A stretch of 64,000 nucleotides of DNA from Eublepharis macularius (Eukaryota > Chordata > Lepidosauria > Squamata > Eublepharidae): the NCBI RefSeq assembly GCF_028583425.1, contig NC_072796.1, positions 144,221,464 to 144,285,463 of the forward strand. Direction: 5' to 3'. Shown in pieces: positions 43,801-53,960 of the stretch (positions are counted from its first letter, which is position 1; the number at the start of each line of letters is the position of its first letter). Under the pieces are notes generated by a model, which saw only the letters and a list, made by a program, of their open reading frames with translations, searched no databases and had not been told where the DNA came from. A program made the translations under genes and the position numbers.

Positions 43801-44618
43801 CACAAGAGGAACTATCACCTAACTACGATTGGTTCCAGTATAGACAGATCAGAGACTTATATAATTCGGACTCTGTAAAGGGAGGTATACGAATAGAGAA
43901 TTCGGAACTAGAGCAGACCCTTCTTAAAGAAGATAAGAAAAGAATATCCAAGGTATACCAAGTACTGTTGAAGTGGTATACCGAGGATGAGATAGTTAAA
44001 ACACAAATGGTGAAATGGGCTATAAACTTTAATAAAGAAATAACAATGGAGGCATGGGAATACTTGTGGAAAACTACAATGAAGACAACGACATGTACTA
44101 ATATCAAAGAGAACATTCATAAAATGATCTATCGTTGGTACATGACACCAAAGAAGATTGCGCTAGGGAATTTGAATACTTCTAATAAATGCTGGAAATG
44201 TAAGAAGCATGAGGGCTCCCTCTATCATATGTGGTGGTCGTGTGAGGTAGCCAGGCAGTACTGGGGGGAAATAATAAGAGAAATGAGTGAAATTTTACAA
44301 TTTCAAATTAATAAGAACCCAGAACTCCTGCTACTGAACTTGGGAATGGAGGGAATTCCAGCCCAACACAGGACGTTGATATTTTATATGACAGCAGCAG
44401 CTAGACTTTTGTATGCGCAAAAATGGAAAGTACAAGAAGTGCCAACTATTGAAGATTGGACTTACAAATTGCTGTATATGGCTGAAATGGACAAGATGAC
44501 AAGAAAATTGAGAGATCTGGACTCAGGGCAGTTCAACACAGACTGGGAGAAGCTGAAACAATACCTGGAGAAGAAATGGGAGGTGGGAGGAAAACTGTGG
44601 CAGTTTGAGAACTACTGA
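40857..44618 (+). CDS. L1 ORF2 protein (endonuclease and reverse transcriptase)
   Basis: 1,253 residues that nick target DNA and copy L1 RNA into it. The N-terminal APE-type endonuclease shows LSWNVNG (N11), LQETH (E40), GDFN and SDHNP (D228, H229). The reverse transcriptase shows NYRPISLLNNDYK, DAEKAFDNLNW, GTRQGCPLSPLLF and the FADD catalytic motif at residues 695-698. The C-terminal Cys-rich motif is C1112-x2-C1115-x8-H1124-x4-C1129. The length is close to that of other vertebrate L1 ORF2 proteins and no stop interrupts it. The start overlaps the ORF1 stop by four bases. All key residues visible by eye are kept, so activity is plausible but untested. Confidence 0.93.
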   Translation: MSMECKVLSWNVNGLNSPNKRKNTFHWLLKQKCDIVCLQETHIRKQDVKYLKSGKLGKEYVAASNKKKRGVVLYIKEELQPKFVMRDVEARFVAVECIWNLKRVLVVGLYAPNGAKESFFEDLRKHLDDLAYDQIILAGDFNGVTDLELDKKTTTAQKKRGLLPKLFFELIQQETLEDVWRREYPKSRQFTFYSARHSTLSRIDMIWASKDLALWTKEVEIMPMVGSDHNPIMWKFGKKRKRKAWRINEDLLQERENMEILRRETKFFIQYNVNKEVPTNKVWDAYKAVVRGILMDLNGRARKKKEEKRQEIEEKIKAKETQLKKRPGKKKVYQEIKILQEQLTAMSNKELEWNLKRLNQKAFEGANKPGKYLAWQLKKKREKKIINKICEDNKTYLEQATISRAFYKFYAKLYNKKEVNKESIASYLEKTKLPEISEAWRNKLNSEVTDEEISKAIQSANLGKAPGPDGLTAKFYKTMANELAPFLKEVMNGVLRDQRIPETWSEANISLIPKEGQDLTNVKNYRPISLLNNDYKIFAKILAERLKGWLSEVIEEEQAGFLPDRQIRDNLRTVINAIEYYDKRCDKEVGFFFVDAEKAFDNLNWDFMFATMEKLQLGERFIRAIKEIYRDQTAAIVVNDELTKKLTISKGTRQGCPLSPLLFILVLEILMIQIRQDDEIRGIKIKDYSYKVRAFADDIMLIVEDPLENMPRVIDKIKEFGDLAGFFINKKKSKILCKNMTKQKQQLLMETTDCEVTSKVKYLGVELTAKNIDLFKNNYEKLWTQIERDLIKWNRLNLSWLGRIAAVKMNVLPRVMFLLQTIPIIRDSKQFEKWQRKISDFVWAGKKPRVKVKVLQDAKERGGMQLPNLRLYHDAICLVWLKEWMTLKNKKLLALEGYKKIFGWHAYLWHDKVKVNSMFLHHFVRRSLYIIWKKYRIYLQEGTPLWVVPYEVIDPRAVDNEQQCLTYKEITKTEASKLRIKTQEELSPNYDWFQYRQIRDLYNSDSVKGGIRIENSELEQTLLKEDKKRISKVYQVLLKWYTEDEIVKTQMVKWAINFNKEITMEAWEYLWKTTMKTTTCTNIKENIHKMIYRWYMTPKKIALGNLNTSNKCWKCKKHEGSLYHMWWSCEVARQYWGEIIREMSEILQFQINKNPELLLLNLGMEGIPAQHRTLIFYMTAAARLLYAQKWKVQEVPTIEDWTYKLLYMAEMDKMTRKLRDLDSGQFNTDWEKLKQYLEKKWEVGGKLWQFENY

Positions 44619-45319
44619 AGTATTGAAGTATTGAAGTAGAGGGGGGAGACTTTACCGGGGGGAGAAGAGATAAATGTGAATTAATAAGCAGTCAGATTAA
44701 TAGATTGACATATATATAGATATATATAGGTTAACAAACAGAACATAGAGAAAATAATTAATTATAAGGACTAAATATAAGGAGCGATTAACTAACAATA
44801 TTTTCTTTTTTTTCTGACAAGTTTTGTACCAAACTGAATGTCTGAAGATATAGATGGGTCAAATTGATTGACTACGTGAGGAGAGATATATAGAACTATT
44901 ATAAAAAGATAGAATGAGTAATATATATAGAGAATAAGTCAAATTGTTTGATATAAACGAATGTATGATCTATATGGTTTATGATATATAGAAATACCTG
45001 AAATTGAAAAATTGGGATAAATTGTTTATCTAAGATAGAAACAAAGGCTTACAGTTTGGGCATATAATGTTAAAAATAGTTAAGGATGTACTGCTTAGAA
45101 TAACGGAGAATATATATTTGTTTTAGATAGAGGAAGCTAATAAAAGTAAGGGAAAGGGGACAAAGGGTTGGAAAGCTGTTGGAAGTCAACGAAAAGGGGG
45201 GGGAAAGGGAGGGGGTTAGAGATGAAAAAATTGGGGAAAATTGAATGTAAATGTGGAAATAATGGATTCTAACCCAATAAAAATTTTTCAAAAAAAAAAA
45301 AAGAAATACACGGATTTGT

Positions 45320-45972
45320 TTACAGGGCAGGGCTGTTTGCCAGCTCAGCGCTCCACTCAGATTAACAAGGCCGTCTCCCCTGTAATCCCCACCCATACAG
45401 GAAAAAAACATTTGCTCTTAGGGATACACTGAAATATGAGCTCAAAAGGGCGCGAGCACAGGGGCTCTTAGCCTGGGGCGCCCATCTGGGCCCCCACCAT
45501 TGCATGCAATGAGTAGAAGAAGGTTCCCCACCCCCCATAGGACAGGAAGAGCTCCACCAGTTATGGACTAGGAGACCAGGAACAGCTGGGATGGAAACAC
45601 TACCTGTTGGACAACACTCACATCAGTACATCATGATTGTAGCTCTGGACTATTGCATGGCTCTGTGTGGCCACTAGCGCATCTTTGGGGTGCATCTTTG
45701 TGATTTGCTAACGATCTTTACCTGGGGCAGGATGTATGGTGAATGCCCTATACCAGTGCAGACGGGAGCTGGTAGATATAGGGGTGGGATTTATCAACTG
45801 TGTCTGATACTGGGCAAGAATCCACACTGCTTATCTAATCTCCGTGGCATCTTGAGAGCTGATCAGGCAGGGCCCCCCCCCATTTTCGTTATCCCTTTGG
45901 TAATACTACGCAGTGCCCGCTCAGGGTCCCTCTGGACGATCCACTTCTGCACGAGCAAGCGCTGGTTGGAGG
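45320..45972. other. Intergenic sequence, nothing recognised
   Basis: Non-coding DNA after the L1 target duplication; no repeat family or gene recognised. Confidence 0.5.
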
Positions 45973-46378
45973 GGGTGCTCCCTGCAGACACACGTCAGCT
46001 GACCGGAACGGCTTCCTTTAAAACGAGAGCGCTCAAATGAGCTCGGAATGCGCCCCCCACCCCCGGGGAGGGAACACTCCTGCCCCCCTCCACCCCGTTT
46101 TCCTGCGTGAAAAGAGGAGACGGGAGGGGGGGGGCCTGCTGCTTTGCTGACTTTGCTCCTCCCCGTGGGGAATCTGCGCAGAGATTCCCCCCATGGAGCT
46201 GCGGAACCAGTGGAACAACCCCCCCCCCTTGTGTGCGGTGTCCGCGTGAGAAAATGGCAGCGGGGGGAGGGCGGGAGCCTTTCCTCCCCTCGCGGTGCCA
46301 TTCCGAGCTCCTTTGAGCTCTTCCTTTTAAAAAAGGGGCAGTTCCCCTCAGCTGACGTGTGTCTGCAGGGAACACGCT
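45973..46378. mobile_element. Foldback element, ~406 bp
   Basis: Left arm (45973-46050) with CCCTGCAGACACACGTCAGC and GAGCTCGGAATG is mirrored at 46300-46378 (CATTCCGAGCTC, then GCTGACGTGTGTCTGCAGGG). The centre is GC-rich with C runs and a second inner inversion around GGGGAATCTGCGCAGAGATT. No target duplication is clear and no protein is encoded. Probably a MITE. Confidence 0.6.
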
Positions 46379-46447
46379 AGAACCGGAGAACGGCGATGCA
46401 GAAACGTCTCATGTAGCAAGATCCTCAGTGAGGCACAAAACTGCACA

Positions 46448-46990
46448 CCTTGCTGGACTGTTGTAGGAAGAGGGAATGCCCTGGCTTGCATAACAGAGAC
46501 ATGGCTGGAAGAAAATGACGTGGTGTGTCTGTTTCAACCAACTCCTCCTGGTTATGAAGTCCCCCACCAACCCCACACGGGGGGCCAGGGAGGAGTTCCT
46601 ATGATCCTTCAGCTTCTGCAGACTTGCGGTACAAACTATAGTTGGTATTAACTGTATGCTCCTTACACGGGGACAGATTAGGTATCCTGCTTGTCCCCCA
46701 GTCAGCACCCCTTATGAGTTCATAAAATCATAGAGACTTGGAAGGGGCCGACAGACCATCTAGTCCAACCCCGGCCGGAGCCGGAAGAGCCTAAAGCCTC
46801 CCTGACCAAGATTCGTCCAGCTGCTCCTTGAAGACTTGAAGGGCTCTCAGATGTGATGCTGGACACACGGGCTGATGGTTCTGGGTGACTTCAACATCCA
46901 CGCTGAAGGTGACTGTTCAAAAACGGGCACTACTAATTATAGGGAAACTTCCCGCCCTTCGGGTCCATTGACATTCTGGCGCGAAACCCC
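46448..46990 (+). pseudogene. LINE (L2/CR1-like) endonuclease fragment, split by CR1 piece
   Basis: In translation, 46480-46680 reads ACITETWLEEN ... PPGYEV and 46870-46915 reads VLGDFNIHAEGD, two motifs of LINE-type APE endonucleases in the correct order. A reverse-oriented CR1 3' piece sits between them (about 46722-46857, with CATCTAGTCCAACCCC). The fragment has stops and is inactive. Confidence 0.6.
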
Positions 46991-47070
46991 AAAGAGTTAC
47001 ATGGGAACTGATTAGTTTAGGCTAGACAGACTACAGACTGAAATCATCACAGTCTCTGAGAAAAGATACG

Positions 47071-47351
47071 GTGTATTGTTGAAGGCTTTCACGGCCGGAG
47101 AACGATGGTTGTTGTGGGTTTTCCGGGCTGTATTGCCGTGGTCTTGGCATTGTAGTTCCTGACGTTTCGCCAGCAGCTGTGGCTGGCATCTTCAGAGGTG
47201 TAGCACCAAAAGACAGAGATCTCTCAGTGTCACAGTGATCTCTGTCTTTTGGTGCTACACCTCTGAAGATGCCAGCCACAGCTGCTGGCGAAACGTCAGG
47301 AACTACAATGCCAAGACTACGGCAATACAGCCCGGAAAACCCACAACAACC
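47071..47351. mobile_element. Palindromic Penelope-like element, 10-bp target duplication
   Basis: AAAAGATACG lies at 47061-47070 and 47352-47361. The 281-bp insert is nearly the same palindrome as 32480-32772, with a slightly shorter centre. Both arms carry the hammerhead-like core. Confidence 0.8.
47260..47300 (+). ncRNA. Hammerhead-ribozyme-like motif, right arm
   Basis: CTGAAGA at 47263-47269, an extra T, stem II GCCAGC/GCTGGC (second strand 47284-47289), GAAA at 47290-47293, and CGTC with the predicted cut after 47297. The mirror copy on the minus strand is at about 47161-47196. Same core as at 32681-32721. Confidence 0.5.
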
Positions 47352-47361
47352 AAAAGATACG

Positions 47362-49952
47362 TTGCTTGTTGCTTCCAGGGACGCTTGCTCCAGAAGTGAA
47401 AGTAAATACCTGCAATAGATAACAGAAAGCCCCCCACTGGCTCGGTGCATTGTAAGTTAGCAGTTTACACACTCTCGGATGATTTATACAGAATGCTACC
47501 TTAGCAAACAGTTAAGACCAGCACAGAATGCACAACACAATATTGGCAGGTATGCTGGCATACATGACACACCTGGCCCAGCAGTAGAAAAGACTTAGGA
47601 GAATGAAAGGAAAGCTTACATGAATATGGTTATTACTTCCCTTCCAGTGACAAACAAAAAAAATCACAACATATTAAAGAAGAAAGGGATAGCAGTGGAG
47701 CACTGCAGACTGTGCTCCAACTTACGAATGTTTAATGGCTAGAAATTAAAGATGTGTGTGTGATCTGAGAATCAAAGACTGCTGGAATTTTAGAAGTGGG
47801 ACAGACACCTCGTCACCTCCCCAGAGAAATGTTGCAGAAAATCCATCAGAGTAGGCAATAAAAAGTAGAAAAGGTGCTCAAGAAATGAGGTACTGATCCA
47901 GGATTAATCAGGCCAACTTGAAAGGGATATTTACACAACATGGAAATCCAAAGGAAGTGTTCAGTGAAAATGCCCCAAATCTTTCTGTACACATATCAGG
48001 CAGTGGGTCAGCCACTGGGATTTCCAGCATAACACATCTGGGGCAAACTTTCCTCAGCTGAGTAGACTTGTAGAAAGATCCGTAGAAAGACCATAAAAAT
48101 CAGATGAAGAAGGCTTTTGGTAGCGGTGGTGATTTGCATAAGCCATGGCTGATTTACAGAAGCACATTCAGCCTTGCAGAATGCTTGGATCCTGGCTCGA
48201 CTTTCCATGGGAAAATGCGTTAGAGCTACACTGCCGAGAGTCCATGCATTTCCAGAACTTGAACCAGAGGAGCAAGTTGGCACGAGAACTTTGTAAAGGG
48301 ACAGCTGTGGAGCCGCCATATCCAAGGCCTTGTGTGATTCACGGTGCAGTCTTAAGTGGGTCTACTCAGAATCTGACTAAAGCCTGCTGAATAGGCCTTA
48401 CTCCCAGAAAAGTCTTCTCAGCACTTCACTGCCAGACCGCCAATGGCAATTTATTGTGTTGAAGCCATTCCGATATAAAAGGTGTCTTAGGATATTTCCT
48501 CCGAAGACGCTGGTTCCAGTCTCAGTAAAACGATATAGAGTCCATGCAGTCAAGGGGAAAGGGCCATCAACAGGAGGCCGATCAAATTGCCATGATGAAC
48601 CCATATTGAGGCTCAGCTAGAAGGACCAAGCCTCCAGACCGACGATTAGAAATATGATAATGCATGATAATGCCGTGTAATTTATCATGTTAATAGTTGA
48701 CAATCATTTCTACAGATGATAAATTTTCATTACATAATTTAAATATGCATGTTTTCCAGAGGGAAGATGTAGGATGTAGTGATAGCCTTCACCATTTAGA
48801 GGCAGCTCTTTTTACTGAATACTTTATACTTAATATACTATACTTAATAGTGTTAGAATTGGTAGTTTGTCATGCGATGATAGCTCTAGAGCAAGGCTTG
48901 AGACGGAGGTATAAGACGCTCTGGTTGAGCTGCGTGTTAAAGTTGTTTTTAAGCCATTCCTCATTTGGGTATTCATTGCAGCAGACCCAGAAATCTCACG
49001 CAGCCCGAGCCCACGTAGGTGTTTAACGGTCCAGGCCAGCGTCTCGCAGTTACCCCAGAGAACAAACTGGGAGCCACTGCAGAAGTTTCAACGTAGGGCT
49101 TACAGGTGAAGAGTGACAAATGCCAGTCCACGTTCTGGCTGGGGGGTTCTGGATCAACAGCAACTTCCAAAGAGCTTCAGAAGAAGAATGTTAATTAGGC
49201 AAATCCGGTGGTTGCTGAGGCACGCCTTTGTTCGCAGTTACAGCATCCAGGGTGGCGCAAGTGCCAATGGCAACCTCCTACAGGTTCAGCGCAGGCCTGG
49301 AGAGACAGCAGGGACACTTGCTCAATACATAAATAAATAAATAAACAAACAAACAAACAAATAAATAAAGGGATGGGCACAGGTGGAGAAGTTGTCCATC
49401 CACAGCTGAGCATCCTTGACGGGAGGGGGCTCCCCCACCGGCACGGCCAAGGCCACCCCATCCCTTCGGAATCATGGTCTGAGATGCAGACCGCAAGGAA
49501 AACTGTTGTGTTGTTTTGCTCTACAAAAGGTGACACCAACTCCTGGTAACCTGCTCCCTTCCGGCGCCCCAGGCGCGGCCGCCCAGGTGGATGGCTTTGC
49601 TGTGTTCCTCCTTCCTCGAGCAAGCCTGCTTCAAAGGCTTCCTGTCCTGGCAGCCGGAGAAGCCCCATTAGCTTTGCACACTCACTCCGCTCAGCGGTTA
49701 GATCTGGCTATAAACAGCTCTCCCGAAAAGGAGTCTGTCTAGTCCCATTAGTTAGCTGGTGCCCTGAAGCGACTTCCTGAAGGAAATTAGTTTCCATGTG
49801 TCTGAAATGCGTAAATAGTTCGTCGACTGTGGGAACCGGCGGGCTGGAAACGGCGCCCCCTGCCCTTCACTCTTGTATTTACTGCCTTTCCAAAAAAGGA
49901 GGGTGAGGAAGAAAAAGGGGGGGGCAAGAAAGAGGGAGAGAGAACGAGGTCC
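47362..49952. other. Intergenic sequence, nothing firm recognised
   Basis: Partly AT-rich non-coding DNA. An (AAAT/AAAC)n microsatellite occupies about 49328-49369. No gene or named repeat was recognised. Confidence 0.45.
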
Positions 49953-50292
49953 TCTTGTTTGCTGGGAAACAACGCAAGGTCTTGGCGTCACTCATGAGAT
50001 AGGTGTTTTGTGCCCCCTAGCCACACATGGTCCTTTTCTGTTTGTAGCCACAGCACACAGGGAGAAGCAGCTGTAGCCCCCACCCATCGCCCCAGTAGCT
50101 CTGTGGGTGACCTGGTTTCTACAACTCAGCCCATCGCAGGTTCTTGGGGCAGTTTGAGAACACAAAAACAGCGGCTACAGCCACTTCTTCCTGCATACTG
50201 TGGTCATAACCCGAAAATAACTGGTGTGTGTCTGGAGGCACAACTGCACATGTGACACCAAGCCCTCGTGTTGTTTCCCAACAAACGAGAAC
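49953..50292. mobile_element. Old imperfect foldback element
   Basis: Left arm 49953-50085 (TTGTTTGCTGGGAAACAACG ... AGAAGCAGCTGTAGCC) matches the reverse complement of 50155-50292 (CGTTTGTTGGGAAACAACAC ... AGAAGTGGCTGTAGCC) at roughly three quarters of positions, with about 70 bp between. An aged inverted-repeat transposon is the likely explanation. Confidence 0.55.
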
Positions 50293-53200
50293 TTTGCGGA
50301 GTGTAGACAGACACTCAGAAGTTCTGTTGTGCCTGGTCTTGGGAGGGAGTGTCGAGACAACCAGATTGCATTGGCAACGTGCTCTTGAAACCGCTCTTGC
50401 AAGCGGCAGCAGGTTAGCTTTTGATCGGTGCTGCCGTGTCTCTGTCGACATGCGCCAACCCTGTGCAAAAGGAGTCCATAAACAGAGGCTCAGTCCAGGC
50501 AAGACAGGGTGCTGCCAGTCAATGCGAAGGCCTCTTGGGGAATCAGGAGCCCCCTGTCCTCCCCCTGAAAGCAGGCATGCTCTCTGGGGCTGCAGCGGGG
50601 CATGCCAGCCCAATGGCTAGAGATGTCTTCTCTGTGGCTCGTGGCACCTGCTACTAGCTTTGGCTGATAAGCCGCCTGTCACCGTTTCTTAGAAAGCAGG
50701 ATTTGGCCACAGTGGCCCCATCCAGGTTAGATTACTCTTTGTGGGGACGCCTTTGAAGAATGTTCATAAATGAGGATGGGAGCTCTGTCTCTCCAAAGAT
50801 TATACCCTGAAAATCTTGTGGTCTTTAAGGTGCTGCTGGGCTCGGACCCAAAAGCCAACAGCCAGGCTATCGTTGGGGTGGGATGCAGGGACCACATCAC
50901 CCTCTGCTGAAAGAGCTGCCCTGACGGCACTATTTAGAGCAGGCTGGTTCTTACATTTCAGGCCCTAAAGGGCTTGGGGTCCGGATAAGCAAAGGACCGT
51001 CTCTTCCCCTACTGAACTGCCTGCTGGTTAAGATCTTCTTCTGAGGCCCTGCTCGCTGGGCCTCCGCCTTCAGAGGCGAGTTGGCAGCTACGAGAGACAG
51101 AGCGCAGCTGTCTCAGTGGAGGCATCTCATAGGCAGAAAATGCTTTTCTTCTTGAAAGTCGACTGGCCCCTGCAATGCTGGCTTTTAGATGCCAGGCGAA
51201 AGTGTTCCTGTTCAGCCGGGATTTTAAACTGTATTTTATCTCCTGCCTTCTTCTTTCTCACTTATACTGTTTGCTTTTATTTCAGCTTTTCCAATGCTGG
51301 TTGCTGTTTTAAAATACCGATAATGGTTTTTACTGTTGACTATTAGTTCCCTGAATTGTTTCCATTTCTATTTTGAATTGTATTGTTTGTTGTTTTATCA
51401 TGTTAGCCATCATTAGCAGATACTGGAGAGCAGGGGATGTAAATATTAAATCCAGCAATAATAACATTTTTATCACACACACACCCTTCCAGCAAGCAGC
51501 TCAGAGTGAATGCCCAGGTATCTTTCACTGTCTTGGCTGAACATAGAACAGCAGTGATGTAAAAGGAGAGGTTTTGCCAGCTTATTTTTGTTCTCTTTTC
51601 TGTGTCAAATTCCACGGACCTCCATCTTTTTTCTTAACAATCAATAAGCATTTCTGATGTTTTGTAAGCTGTACAATGCCAGGCTGGGTACCTGCAACAG
51701 GCAGAGGGTAGGAAGGCAGCCGCGAGGCTCACGGATCAGGCCTGGTGGCCATTCCCTTTATCCTGACCTGGGACGCCCTGGGACACGGAGGCAGCATCGG
51801 AGCAAGTGGGGCTGAGCTAGCAGCACGGGGGTCCTTTGGTCCTGACCAGCCCTGGGTTCAGTATAAACTTGGAAAACGCCCCCCCCCCAGCCTCTCATTC
51901 CATACCGACAGTCTCATGTTCTTGTTCTGTATTTCTAAAAAAGGTCCACTTTTGCTTCTTTTGTTTAATAATAACACCCAGCTTGAGAGTTCTAAAAGTT
52001 TGGTAACTATTTTGTAACTTTTGGTCAATAAAAAGGGATTATCCTGTCAATATAATGGCTGTAAAGATTAGGCTAATTAAGTTAAAGCTTTATTTTTCTG
52101 GCTTTTTTCATTACAAAATCATGAATTAGCCCTCCCCCCTGTTAGTTTCTCCTGCAAGTTCAGGCTCAACAGACAAGATGGCTAGGTGGCTTAACCTTTC
52201 CTGCCCTGTTGTAGAACTTGCAGGTTTTGGTAAGTGCTAGCTTGCCGAAACTTCTTTCAGCTTCTTCCACAGTCACTGGTTTTGTGCCATGTACCTGTAG
52301 CGCCAGGCACACTTCATTGACAATTCCTTGCCGCTACGGTTCCCAGGCCCCTGTCCCAGCCTCTGCCCCTCCAACTCTGCCTCTTACCTGGGGCGGGGGG
52401 AGGTGTGGGAGGCAGGAGCTCCGGAGCAGGGCCCCATGTGCTTCAGGGCCTTTGTGGTTGCTCTGGGAACGTTATTATTCCTGGAGCAACAACAAAGGAG
52501 GTGGAGCGCAGGCACTTTGCGCGTGCGCACGGTAAGTACCCCCCCCCCCCAAGAATACCACCCGCCCCAAGACACCCCCTGTCTCCCAGTTTGGACCCTG
52601 GGGGGCTTGGCAACCCTAGCTGTCACAGAGTCAGTCTCTCTACTGAAATCGTTTTCGTCTTGATTTCGTTCCCTCTGCTTCTCTGATTACTGTATTGCTG
52701 CCTGACTGCAGAAAGGCCTTGAAAAACCGAAGCGTAGATTGATTCGCTTTTTTGGTCCCCTTTCCTTTACGTCGTTACATTTCTGGCTGCCTGATTTGTA
52801 TTTACAGACATGGCCGCATGGGGTGTATAGGTGTGTGTCTGTGTGTGAATCGTGACTGTGTGTGCATCAGACACTTGCGTATATTTTGGGCCTGCAAATC
52901 CAACCAGCAGCAGCAGCAGTTGCTCCCACCGTCTTCCGGTGCTTTGCTTTGCTCTTCCCACCGGGCGTCCCAGCCTCCCTCCCTGCCTCCTGCCTGTGCA
53001 AAGGAACTCTGGGCCTGGGAGGCCTTGACAGGATCGACCCAAAGGAGGCCGAGCGGTTCAGCAGGGGGCTTGAAGCGGCTGCTCGAATGCTGCTTCGGAT
53101 GGGTTCCAGCAAATCTCGCAAGGCCCGGACAACAGATACGGAGAAATAAGTTTCAATAAATGTCCTCAGGCACGATCTAGAGTTGATCCTCATGTTGTTC

Positions 53201-53739
53201 TCCTCGTGGTAACAGGATTGCAGCCGGGGCTGGTGCCCTCTGGGCCTTCTGGCCCCAGTAAAGTGTCCCGTCCCCCCCAATGGGCATTCAGATGGAAAAG
53301 CTTCTTCCCCCGTCCTGCAGCCTGCTTGGAAGGGGAGCCCTGCCTGCCGCTTCCCTTTCGGTCCTGCTGGGAAGAGCTGCTCGTGGTTCTCCCAGCTTCT
53401 CGCCTAGTTTGCCCCTTCAGAAAGGGGTGGTCAACGGGGCCTGCTTCTTTCCCCTCATCATTAGGGTGTGTGTGTATGTGTGTGTGTGTGTGTGTATTAT
53501 CCTGATGCAGATGAACCTTTGGGATTTGTGAGTGGGGGGGGGTTCAAGGTCCCGGCAGCCCTGGGGGAGGGAGATCCCATCTTCTGCAAGGGCTGACCTC
53601 CTGCAGGCTGTGGGCGAAAGCACCAAGGGCCAGGGCCAGCCCCTGGCATTAGAGTGCTGCTGCTGCCCCCTAGTGGAACAAGGGATAACTCACCAAGGGC
53701 CAGATTCCCTTACACCTAGGCTTTCCTGCTGCAAGGGGC
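50293..53739. other. Intergenic sequence with small repeat scraps
   Basis: No supported gene. A tail fragment (GTGGTCTTTAAGGTGCTGCT) at 50790-50850 belongs to the same family as 18165-18250. Around 52690-52740 a run with AGAAAGGCC and ACCGAAGCG looks like a worn copy of the 28-kb ribozyme-type repeat. A C11 tract is near 52540, and a (GT)n run is at 53465-53496. An unrecognised small ORF is treated in the findings. Confidence 0.4.
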
Positions 53740-53960
53740 TAGGGTTGCCAGGTCCAGGTTGGGAAATGCCTGGAGATTTGGGGGGGGGGGAGCCTGGAGA
53801 GAGTGGGGTTTGGGGAGGGAAGGGGCCTCCGTGGGGTATAATGGCATAGAGTTCACCCTCCAAAGCAGCCATTTTCTCCAGGGGAACTAGTCGCTATCGC
53901 CTGGATATAAACTATAATTCCGGGAGATCTCCAGCTACCACCTGGAGTCTGGCAACCCTA
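53740..53960. mobile_element. Non-autonomous DNA element with TIR TAGGGTTGCCAG
   Basis: Termini TAGGGTTGCCAGGTCCAG and CTGGAGTCTGGCAACCCTA are inverted repeats. The interior (TATAATGGCATAGAGTTCAC, CAGCCATTTTCTCCAGGGGA, AATTCCGGGAGATCTCCAG) is shared with partial copies at 27745-27890 and 28818-28980. No coding capacity. The target duplication is unclear. Confidence 0.7.

Larger units (their letters stand above)
39155..45301 (+). mobile_element. Full-length L1 retrotransposon, both ORFs open
   Basis: An 18-bp target duplication, AGAAATACACGGATTTGT, lies at 39137-39154 and 45302-45319. The element has a 5' untranslated region of about 910 bp (39155-40065), ORF1 (40066-40860), ORF2 (40857-44618), a 3' region of about 670 bp and an AATAAAAATTTTTCA(n) tail. 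Perfect target duplications and no disabling mutation in either ORF indicate a young insertion. The 3' end sequence and the two-ORF layout are those of vertebrate L1; young L1 lineages are common in squamates. Confidence 0.92.
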
